Source of the DNA: Eudorina sp. 2006-703-Eu-15
Lineage: Eukaryota; Chlorophyta; Chlorophyceae; Chlamydomonadales; Volvocaceae
NCBI GenBank assembly: GCA_003117195.1
Contig: BDSI01000019.1
Location: 372,001-436,000 of the forward strand
Length of the DNA: 64,000 nt
Reading direction: 5' to 3'
Position numbers and translations under genes: made by a program. Shown here one piece after another: positions 55,134-64,000 of the stretch. The notes under the pieces were generated by a model. That model was not told where the DNA came from. It worked only from the letters and a program-made list of their open reading frames with translations, and did not search any database. Position 1 is the stretch's first letter; each line of letters starts with the position of its first letter.

Positions 55134-58100
55134 TCAGTAGTGGTTGCCGACCTTCCGGTGGTGTACGGCGGTGAGCGCTTTCTCATCCAGCACCTTACCG
55201 TCCAGAACCTTCGGTGAAGACGCACGTGCCGTACCGGTTTAGGGTGGGATGGGGCGGGGAGGGGAGGGAGGGAAGGGATGTCGTCAGAATCCGGCAACCA
55301 GTCTTCCGGGAACCGAGTCTTCTGGATACTCGCCAAGGACCCGTTCGGCTCCCCCAGCCTGCCTGCCTGCCTCGCCTCGCACATTGCAGTCCCCATTCCA
55401 CACCCCAGCAGCGCCTCTCGGCACTGGATCCCCTCCCCGGTGCAATCCACAACCTGCGCTGCGCCCCAAAGCCCCCCCCCCCTGCGCGGGCTCATCATGA
55501 CCAGATCTGATCCGATCAGATGAGTGCACCGTCCGGCCCCCCTCTCCCCCCCCCGGTCATTGATACCCCACTCGCCATACCTGCATGGGGCACGAGGGGC
55601 CGCTGCACACCCGCCGCCGCTGCACACCCGCCGCCGCTGTGAACTCCCCCCTTCGTCAATAAGACACCCAAACAGCGACTCCCCCCCACACACACACACA
55701 CGCTCCCTCTCCTCTCCCCCTACCTGCGCGTACACCAGGTAGTGGTCCCCCGCCTCCATGCGGCTGACCACGGCGCACTCGAGGATGCTGTTGGCGGTCT
55801 TGAGCACCGGCACCCCCAGGCTGGGGGAGGGCGTGGTCTCCAGGCCTGGGGAGGGGAGGGGACCGCCAGGCAGGCAGGCAGGCAGGCAGGCAGGCGGAAA
55901 CGGTGCAGCAGCAGTCTGACGATGGACACGCTGAGCCCCGCACGTGGTGAGCCCCGTGCGGGCCCCGCAGATGAGGGGGAGGTCGAAACACACACAAAGG
56001 GTAGGTGGGTCCATTGCGAACTCCTCCTCCTCCAGCACTTTCAAGGCGCTACCCGCGTGATTGAAAACCCCGCCGGTGTCCGCACAATGGATGGACGCGC
56101 ACACAGCACAACAACGCCAAATCGTACGTAGGAACATGGCTTGAGTAGTGACAAAGCCCTCTTACCCTGTCCATCACCCCTCCCCCCTTAACCTGTCTAT
56201 CCCCCCTACCCCCCCCACCCCACCCACCCACCCGCGAGGCGGTCTTCTCCCGGGCTGAAGGGCCGCGTGAGCGCCTTCATGACCGGGCGGTCGCGGCCCT
56301 CCGCCACCATGCTGATGCAGAACTTGCCGCCCACGATCAGGAGCTTCTCGATGGCGCGGTCCTTCTTCACCGCCACCGTCAGACCCGGCGGGTCGAAGCT
56401 GGCCTGCAGGCCGCCACGAGGCCCGGGAGCCGCCCGGGAGCCAACAGCGGCAGCCACAGGGGAGGGGAGGTGCGGCGCGAACATACGGGGAGGGGAGGGG
56501 GAGGGGACGGGAGGGGAGGAAAGGGGAGGAGGTAAGCATGCATGGCACCTTGGCACGGCACGCTACGACGCGTGGTCAAGCCACCTTGCGGCCTGAGGTT
56601 GTGGGCCCACTTGACGGGGCAGCTCCGTGGAGAGCTACGTTTGCCCCTTTGGGGCCCCACGGCTGGCGCTCTCGTGGCGCATCGCATCTGCGCGGCGTCC
56701 TCCGGGGAGCGGGGACACAGCGGCACCGTGGGGACGGACGGACGGACGGACGGACCGCGAGTAGAACATCCCCGTGTCGCCGCCCCGTCTGTGCTCCTCC
56801 AAGTGCCGCCTATGTAAGTTGTCGTACAATTGATACGTACGGATTCGACCCGCACCCGGTCCCGCCAGGCCCCGCCCCGCCGTACCTGCGAGACCCAGCT
56901 CGCCAGCATGGCGCTGCTGGCGTCCTCGTCCTTGGCCGTCAGCACGGAGAGGGAGCCCACCACGCGGCCCATGGCCAGCTGGGGGCCGCTGGCGTTGAGC
57001 GCCCGGGTGCCTGAAGCAACCCACATCGCGGTGGCACACGGACCGACGGAGTGGCCGAGGGTACGTCACAGGGGTGCGTCACAGGGGTACAGAGGGCGGC
57101 TACAACTGGGGTTTCTGCAGCACTCTGCCGCCGCGGGGGGGGGGGGAAGAGGGGATGTCCCCCCCGGATGTGCTGCTCGCTGACCAGGGTGTGTTCGGAT
57201 CACGGAAGTTACTCCGACTAGCGTCGGGCTGCTGTTTTGGGTCGGCCAGCCAGCCATGTGCCTAGCTGGCTATCTCGCCCCCCCACCCCGCCACCCACCC
57301 GGCGCAGCGGACAGCTCCTTGCTCTTCAGCCGCTTCTTGATGGACTGGGCCAGCGCACGGCCGCTCTCCTCGCACAGCAGCAGGTCCTGGGTGCAGGGCC
57401 ACAGCAGTGCAGGGGAGATGGGGGAGGGGACATGGGGGCGGGTGTTGCGCGACAGCAGCCCCCCCCAGGAGGCCGCGCGGTCGCCCGAGCCGGCGCCACC
57501 AACAGGGCCATGACCCCTAACACCCAGCGTGAGGAAGTCGTCGGGAGCCGTTAGGCCCCTTCCGGCATGAGAGGGGGCCTGGCCCCTCGTCCCTGGATGA
57601 TCCTTACCCACCCCCAGGCCCGCTGGGCCCCCTACCTCTCGCCGCGTAACACATTTTGCCTCCCAGCCTCGCCCGCCTTCCCCCATCGGCATCGCAATTC
57701 AAGACAACCCATCCCATCCCAGAGTGTCACCCCATTCCAACGGATCTATGCCCCGCCAGTCAAAACAGTTTGCATTGGCCTTTGCCTACCCGCTCACTAT
57801 ACCCCCCAGCCCCCCCAGTTCCATCCCCACTCCCCGCCCCAAAATTAGAACCCCCACCCCCTGCCCCCACCCCAGCCCCACCCCCCCGCTCCCCATCCCC
57901 CCACACACACTCCCAACCCCAGACCCACCCCCCTCCCACCTTGGCGGTGGGCTTGAACTTGACGCGGATGGAGTCGAAGGCGAACCCGAAGCCCGCGTCC
58001 CTCAGTCGGCCCTCCATCTCGTCCACCGCCTCACCGCTCCACCCGAAGCTGCCGAAGACGCCGCACGGCATGGCCTTGGCGGTGGGGTCCCGCAGGATGG

Positions 58101-61100
58101 TGCCCATGGCCACCGAGACCTGGGTGGGCATGTGGCCGCCCAGGGTGGGGCTGCCTGCGGGGGAGGGAAGGGGGGCAGGGCCGCGGGGGAAAGGGGAAGG
58201 GCCGCGGCGCGGCTGTCAGTGCAGCTTGCAAAACACGCCGCGTGTGGCTTGCACTTGACGCAAGAGATCCTCCATCTCCCCCATCTTCCGCTGTCCCTCC
58301 TAATGTCATTTACGACACAGCGAAACAGCGAAACCCCCTAACACACACATACACTCACTGCTTTGCCTGCTGAAAACACCCATCCACCCACATACTTACC
58401 CACACACCCAACCATCTCCAGTACAGGAACCTCCCGCCGCGCCCCCGCTCCTCCCAGCGCTCCTCCCCCGCTTCCCGCCCCTGCCGCTCTGCCCCACGCC
58501 GCCGCTCACCCAGCACGAACCCCTGGGTCCGCTTGACCGCCTCCGCCACCTCCTCCAGACTGGCCAGCTCCAAGTTGATGGTGTCCACCGCGACACCGCC
58601 CTTGGTGATGCCGCGGCTGATGGCCTGGAGGGGGAAGAGGAAAGGGGTGAGGGGAGGGGGAGGGTGAGCGCGGGGCGTGGGCGGGGCATTGGGTGGGTGG
58701 GCGGGGGGAGGGTCAGGGGCGCCAGACGGCACACTCCAGCCGTCAGGCGCTCCCTCACGGACCATCTCGGAGAACCCTGGTGGCCCGGGTCACTCGGTGG
58801 GTAGGTCCTGGCTACGACCCCGACCCCGGCCCTCCCTCCCTCCCTCCGACCCTCCCATCCCCCCCCCCCGGGCAGATGACGACGCAAACCCCTCAGGCGC
58901 CATACGGCAGCTAGCTACACAGCCACCCAGGGGATCCCGGGCCGGGCCGGGCCGGGGGCGAGGGACATGCGACGAGGAGCCCGGCGCCCGGAATGCGGGT
59001 ACGCGTTCGGATCTTCAGGAACGCCAGCGCCAACGCCGCCGTACCTGCGCCAGCGCCGCCGTATTGCCGTACGCTGAGGCATAGAAGACCGCTGCGCAGC
59101 TGCTGGCTGCGGCCTTGATCTGCTCGGCCACCCAGCCGCGGTACTCCTGCAGCAGCTGGGTCAGCCCCGAGGACACCCCGGGGCCGTGCATGGGCAGCAG
59201 CATGCACACCGGCAGCGGGGCCGAGCCGGAGGTCGGCGGGGCTGCGGTGGGCGGTGCGGGCCCCTCTTCCTGCGCGGCCGCCTTGCTGCTCCCCAGGCTC
59301 AGCAGGCTGCGGAAGAAGCTGCGGACGGGCAGGGATAAGGGGGCGGAGGGGTGGGGAGCCGGAGGGCCCAGTTGTTTTGAGGTGGCGGGGCGGGGGCGGC
59401 GTGTGCGGGATCACTGTCCCGGGTGGCACCTCCTAGGGGTGAGATGCGGTCGCACTGGATACCCACCACTGCCCGGTGGGGCGCGACAGGAAGCGAGGGG
59501 GGAGGCCGGGCGGGGAGATTACAGGAATTTGGTTGACATATTGTAGCAGCGGGGGGGGCCGCAGGGGGCTGCGGCCCTCGGCGCCGGGCGTGGGAAACTG
59601 GGAATGCCAGGAGCCGGCGTGGTGGGTGTTGGGTCCGCCGCCCAGCTGCCCAGCCGCCGCTTCCGCCGCTGCTGGGGTGACCGTATCGGCAGCCTGGTTC
59701 CCACGCTGGGGCTAACGGCGCAGCCGCCTACCCCCCCCCCCCCGTCTCCCGCCCCCCACACGGTTTCCCATGCGGCGGCGCCCCCCCCACCCCGCTCACC
59801 AAACTACCGAAGCCCCCGCCCCGCTCATCCGACCACCGCCCCTTACGTTGCGAGGACCTGGGCCCAGACACGGCCCCGTCCCTCCATCCGGCGGAGCAGC
59901 CCCCTCCCTACGCAGACGATCCTCAGACATCCACATCCACGTACACGTCCATTGTTCCCCTAGTGACCCTCCGGCTCCGCCCCACCTCCATCCCCAGGCA
60001 CATCTCTCTGCCCCACCCCCGCCCCGCCCTGTCCGCCCTCCTCCCGCACCTCCTCAGCGCCGCACTGGTCTTGTTAACCCGGGTGGGGCCGGTCCCCGGG
60101 CGGCGGCGGGCGGGCACCAGGTCCAGTTTGTCCAGGGCAGCGGAGGCCTTTGGGGGGGGGCGAGTAAGGTGGAGGGGGGGTGGAAGGGGGGATTAAGGGA
60201 CGGGGAAGGACGGGGAGGGGGAGGGGCGAAGCAAGAGGGAGGGGGAGGGGTGAAGCAAGAGGGAGGCGAGGTGGGTGTTTGCATGGACGGACGGACGGAC
60301 GGATTGCAACGCAACCGGACAGCAATGGTGCGGGAGGCAGGGAGGGCCTTGTATCCTCCCTTTACATCCCCCGGCCACCCTCCCCTTTCCCCCCCTTTCC
60401 TCCCCTCACCTGGCGGGCCGAGGGCGCCAGCATGCACTCAAAGTAGTAGCGCCAGTCGTCACCGAAGGCCTCCCAGCCGCCCTCGTCCAGGGCCTCACCC
60501 TGGGGGGAGGGTGCGGGGGGGGGGGTTTGCGGGATGGGGGGTTTTGCAGGAGAGCGGAAGAACCGGGTTGGAGGGGGTTGTCGTAATTTGGTAGACGTAC
60601 TGGAGGGGGCGGCGGTGTGAATGGCTTCCTTGCCTTCGTCGCATTACACACGTCCCCGACGTCCCCACATCCGTCCTCCAATTTCTACATCCGTGGCTCC
60701 ACTGGTACGGATCAATTCCCCGTCCGGGTGGTCTGATGATCTGCTCTCGAGGACCGGACATCGACTGGGGAGCGCACCCCCCCGCCCCAGCATCACCCCA
60801 CCCGCGGCCCACCCCGGATCACAAGCGCCCCCGACCCCCCTCCCTCCGGTCCCTCGCGCGCACGAGGCCGCCCGCACCCCCAGGCCCCCCTCCCCCCTCC
60901 CCACCTCCGGCGGCGCCACGTGTGCGGAGAAGAGCTTGGAGGAGAAGAGCACCCGGTTGGCGGGGTCGTGCACCACCAGCAGGTCGGGCCAGCGAGGGGT
61001 GGGGGTCAGGATAACCTGACGGGGTGGGGAGGGGAGGGGGTTGAGGGGAGGGGGAGGGCGGGTCGGTCGTGAGGGGGGGGGCAATGCAAGCGGCAGGGAC

Positions 61101-64000
61101 CTTGCGCAGTGCGCGCGGCGGGACGGGGCGCATGGAGGCGCGGGAAGGAAGGAGGGGGTCGGCGAGGACCCCTCCCCTGCTCTCCTGCCAGGTGGTGAGT
61201 GGTGGCAGGTGGAGGTGGTGCCGATGCTGGCGGTGGTGCAGGGACCAGAAGGGGAGGGGTCGTCGGGGCAGTGGGGTGAGTGGGATGGGTCGGGTGGGGG
61301 CTTCTCGTAGGCACAGGCACATTCACACCGGGATCCAGCCCCCCCCTTCCCCCCGCCACCCGTCCGACTCTAGGCCGTGTGCTCCAAAGGCGTTTTACTC
61401 GCTCGTAGTCCGAAATCCCAGCGCCTCCGCCATCGTTGTCCGCGACGCCGCCCGCAGCAACGACCTGCCCCGTGCCCCGTAACAGTCGCCGGTGCCAGTC
61501 GCCACACCCTCATCAACAAGTAAAATAATAAGGCTGCGGCGGACAAGTGATGGGCCGGCAGCGCCGGTTGGCACATGTGGGCACATGCGGCTCGCTGAGG
61601 TTTCGGCTGGGCGAATGTCGTCTCAGTCGCAGCCGCCGGTGCGAGTCCGTCCGTTGCCCCCGAGCCACCCAGACACATAGACGCCGCAATGCCGCGAGCG
61701 CGTGCGGGCGGGGGGCGCGTCGCTGACCAGAGCACACCATTTGCCTAGTTATTCGCACAGCGCTCTTTTATTGATGGCGCGTCTCTTGTCCTGCCTGCCT
61801 ACCTACCGACCCACCTACCAACTGCTGGACTCCCCTCCCCTCTTCCCCTCCCCTCTCCCCCTCCCCTCTTCCCCTCCCCTCTTCCCCTCCCCTCCGCTCT
61901 TCCCCTCCCCTCCCTCTTCCCCTCCCCTCCCCTCTTCCCCTTCCCTCCCCTCTTCCCCTCCCCTCCCCAACCCCTCCCCACCTGCAGCTGGTCCTCGGGC
62001 GCGGGCCCACACGGCGCCACCTGCGCCCCCGACCGGGCCACCACCATCTGCACACTGCTCAGCAGGGCGGCCTTATCCGGCTTCTCACCTGCAGGGGGGA
62101 CATGGACAGGGGACCAGGGGGGCCACGGGGCGAGGGGCAGATGGGGTGAGGTGAGGTGAGGTGGGGTGAGGTGAGGCGGGGTGGTGTGGGGTGAGGCGGG
62201 GTAGGGTAGAGTGGGGTGGGGTGAGGCGGGGTCAGGGAACTCCCTCGCAAGGGGTCCGGGGGCTACCGGGCGAGGTACCCACAAGTGCCGCGGGTGCAGT
62301 GCAGTGCAGGACAGCGGAAGCGGCCCCCCCCTGTGATCGGTAGGACGGACGAACAGAACTGGGTCGGGGTGTCCGCGGGCGGCCGCGAGGCTGGGCTGGG
62401 TCGCATCTGATCCGGGCCAGGCAGGGAGGTAGGGCGCCATCCGCCCCCCCCACCCTTGGCCCCCCGCCCCATTCGTCCCCTTACATCCCGTCCTACCAGG
62501 GCGGTCGGGTCAGCTCCTCGTGCCGCCACCTCACGACCCAGCCGATCGCTCCCACCACCACACAGACACCTGCTGCCTACCCCAGAAACCATTCAGTTGG
62601 GCGGGTGCCCCCTCCCCTCCGCTCCCCTCCCCCCGGGCCCCCCCCCCCAAACACACACATAGAGGCACATGAGAGGGGTCTTAGCGGGTGCGTCCCCGGT
62701 GGTCTCACCCACGGTGGTCTGCACCAGGCGCAGGGCCGGGTTGGACAGCACCACCTGCAGCGGCGGCGGGGCGGTGGCGGCCGCCGCTGCCTCCCGCTGG
62801 CGGCGGTCCAGCAGCAGCTCCAGGGAGGGGATGGACTTGGTGTCCAGCTGGGTCAGGACGATGTGGGTCAGGGAGGTCAGGGGCACCTCAGCCGCCACCG
62901 CGTCGACTGCGGGGAGGGGAGGGGAGGGGACGGGAGGCCCATCACCAGGAGAGGGAAGGAGAGGAAGGGGACGGGAGGGTATAGGACATTGGTAGACAGG
63001 GGATGGCAGGGGCGTAAGAAGGGGCCATAGGTGGAGAGCAGGCGGGGGCGGGGCTGGAGCGGGTGCGCGTAACAGAGGTCTTGTTGCTTGACGCCCTAGG
63101 GGCCCCGGGTACCTGTGCGCGGGTGTGGGCTCGGGTCCCCGTGGGATCGGGTCCCCGCCCGGGAACGGAACGCCGCCCGGTGCTACCGCCGCAGTGGGGA
63201 ACTGCCCCCCATGGTGGGCCGCGATGTGGGTGGGGCTGCCTCGCCAAACGTGCGGAGCGGCGCGATATGATACGGATACGTCAAGATACAGACACCAACT
63301 CGGGTGTGCCGTACATGAAGGAGAGTCTGCGCCCGGGGCATGTGTCCTCCTCGCTGGGGGTTGACACGGTGCGGCCCCGGGGAGGGTCCAAGTGCGGTGC
63401 GGCCCCAGGGAGGGTCCAAGTGCGGTGCGGCCCCAGGGAGGGTCCAAGTGCGGTGCGGCCCCAGGGAGGGTCCAAGTGCGGTGCGGCCCCGGCCCCAGGG
63501 AGGGTCCAAGTGCGGTGCGGCCCAGGGAGGGAGGGTGCGGTGCGGCCCCAGGGAGGGTCCAAGTGCGGTGCGGCCCCAGGGAGGGTCCAAGTGCGGTGCG
63601 GCCCCAGGGAGGGTCCAAGTGCGGTGCGGCCCCAGGGAGGGTCCAAGTGCGGTGCTCTGCAACAGTTGACCAGTGGGGCAGTGGGGCGCTTCACGGAGGG
63701 GCCAGTGGGCCATGTCCGCGGCCCCTCTAGCCGCCCCCCAAACACCCTCCTGTGAACGGCCGCACGGCCCCACTCCTCAATTCCATATGCCAGGGGGGCC
63801 CGGTCCCTGGACCCTGGCAGGCTAGCAGGCAGCGCAGGGGTGAGATGCGGGCGCCGCGGATCCAAAGGACACCCACCGAATTTCGCGGCGTACGCCTCGT
63901 ACGGCACATCGACGAGCACCGTGGCGCTGGGTGACTGCATCATCGGGTCCCCCGCAAGGCCCATCAAGCCACCGCCACCGCCACCACCCAGGACGTCCAG
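55134..64000 (-). CDS. FLVA: Flavodiiron protein A, chloroplast (partial, 14 exons visible)
   Basis: Class C flavodiiron protein, which with FLVB reduces O2 to water using photosystem I electrons. Exons: 64000-63877 (partial), 62906-62709, 62089-61982, 61015-60905, 60499-60410, 60147-60050, 59318-59045, 58624-58510, 58154-57940, 57386-57299, 57010-56886, 56403-56232, 55845-55724, 55208-55134 (stop TGA). All joints are GT-AG and keep phase, giving about 638 residues. Domain order: beta-lactamase-like (to about 60050); flavodoxin-like with the FMN loop YASAYGNTA (59045-59318) and GSPTLGGHMP, GVFGSFGWSGEA (57940-58154); flavin-reductase-like (ASFDPPGLTVAV, 56232-56403); C-terminus HHRKVGNHY. Diiron ligand positions are non-canonical: TQLDTKS where HxExDH is expected, RWPD for HWPD, SSKLF for a GDAF-type Asp, and TGPT for HGPV. 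This marks the FLVA/Flv1 type, not FLVB/Flv3. The transit peptide lies beyond the window. Confidence 0.85.
55867..55894. repeat. (CAGG)7 microsatellite in FLVA intron
   Basis: Seven CAGG units about 20 bp upstream (on the minus strand) of the 3' splice site of the exon 55845-55724. Confidence 0.85.
60285..60302. repeat. (GGAC)n microsatellite in FLVA intron
   Basis: GGAC repeated about four times between the exons 60499-60410 and 60147-60050. A similar tract is at 56741-56757. Confidence 0.8.
61831..61977. repeat. Polypyrimidine/polypurine tract at an FLVA intron start
   Basis: CCCCTCTTCCCCTCCC-type repeats on the plus strand. On the coding strand this is GGGGAGGGG repeated just after the donor of exon 62089-61982. 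It has many G-runs, so G-quadruplex formation in DNA or pre-mRNA is possible. Confidence 0.75.
62153..62232. repeat. GAGGT/GGGGT pentamer tandem array in FLVA intron
   Basis: Imperfect GTGAG/GTGGG pentamers over about 80 bp, in the intron between exons 62906-62709 and 62089-61982. Confidence 0.75.
63368..63655. repeat. 28-bp minisatellite in FLVA intron
   Basis: About ten units of GGGAGGGTCCAAGTGC plus GGTGCGGCCCCA. One unit carries a 6-bp GGCCCC duplication and another is a shortened variant near 63520-63540. It lies in the intron between exons 64000-63877 and 62906-62709. Confidence 0.85.

Noticed and set aside
59770..60594. Plus-strand open frame of 274 residues overlapping FLVA
   Set aside because: It is antisense to well-supported FLVA exons and introns, and is Pro/Arg-rich because of the GC-rich template.

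Overview
The window looks like nuclear DNA of a green alga of the Chlamydomonas/volvocine type. The clues are a GC-rich, intron-rich nuclear gene on the right whose product is a plant-type flavodiiron protein, very short exons with GT-AG introns full of G/C-rich simple repeats, and a retrotransposon tail that carries the chlorophyte polyadenylation signal TGTAA about 12 nt before its poly(A). Species is not determined.

Left 40 kb (1-40248): an almost pure, deeply nested cluster of one L1-type LINE family, with a tRNA-derived SINE. Copies are mostly 5'-truncated, lie in both orientations and interrupt one another. They include ORF1 fragments, ORF2 fragments (reverse transcriptase plus a C-terminal zf-RVT zinc knuckle) and a G/T-rich 3'UTR of about 0.9 kb ending in a conserved tail plus poly(A). 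About twenty tails can be counted, and several insertions have short target-site duplications, so relative insertion order can be read. Such clusters are known for Zepp-like (ZeppL) LINEs, which mark centromeres in Coccomyxa and Chlamydomonas. The family assignment and a centromere-edge location are inferences.

Middle (40249-47060): an AT-richer island carrying a different kind of element. It has an uncharacterised intron-containing ORF split by LINE insertions, an intron-containing reverse transcriptase resembling Penelope-like elements, a nested hairpin, further exon-like islands, and a complete type I hammerhead ribozyme motif at 46595-46636. Intron retention together with a hammerhead fits Penelope-like elements. 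Two copies of an undescribed repeat of about 1 kb with a strong GC hairpin at one end (42345-43343 and 47807-48810) flank this region. Each copy starts exactly where a retroelement tail stops.

Right (48811-64000): chromosome-arm sequence with two genes on the minus strand. One is a predicted four-exon gene of unknown function (49863-51990). The other is a 14-exon partial gene for chloroplast flavodiiron protein A (FLVA, 55134 to beyond 64000). FLVA is the non-canonical-ligand subunit that, in other algae and plants, works with FLVB to reduce O2 with electrons from photosystem I. Its introns hold a 28-bp minisatellite and polypurine/polypyrimidine tracts.
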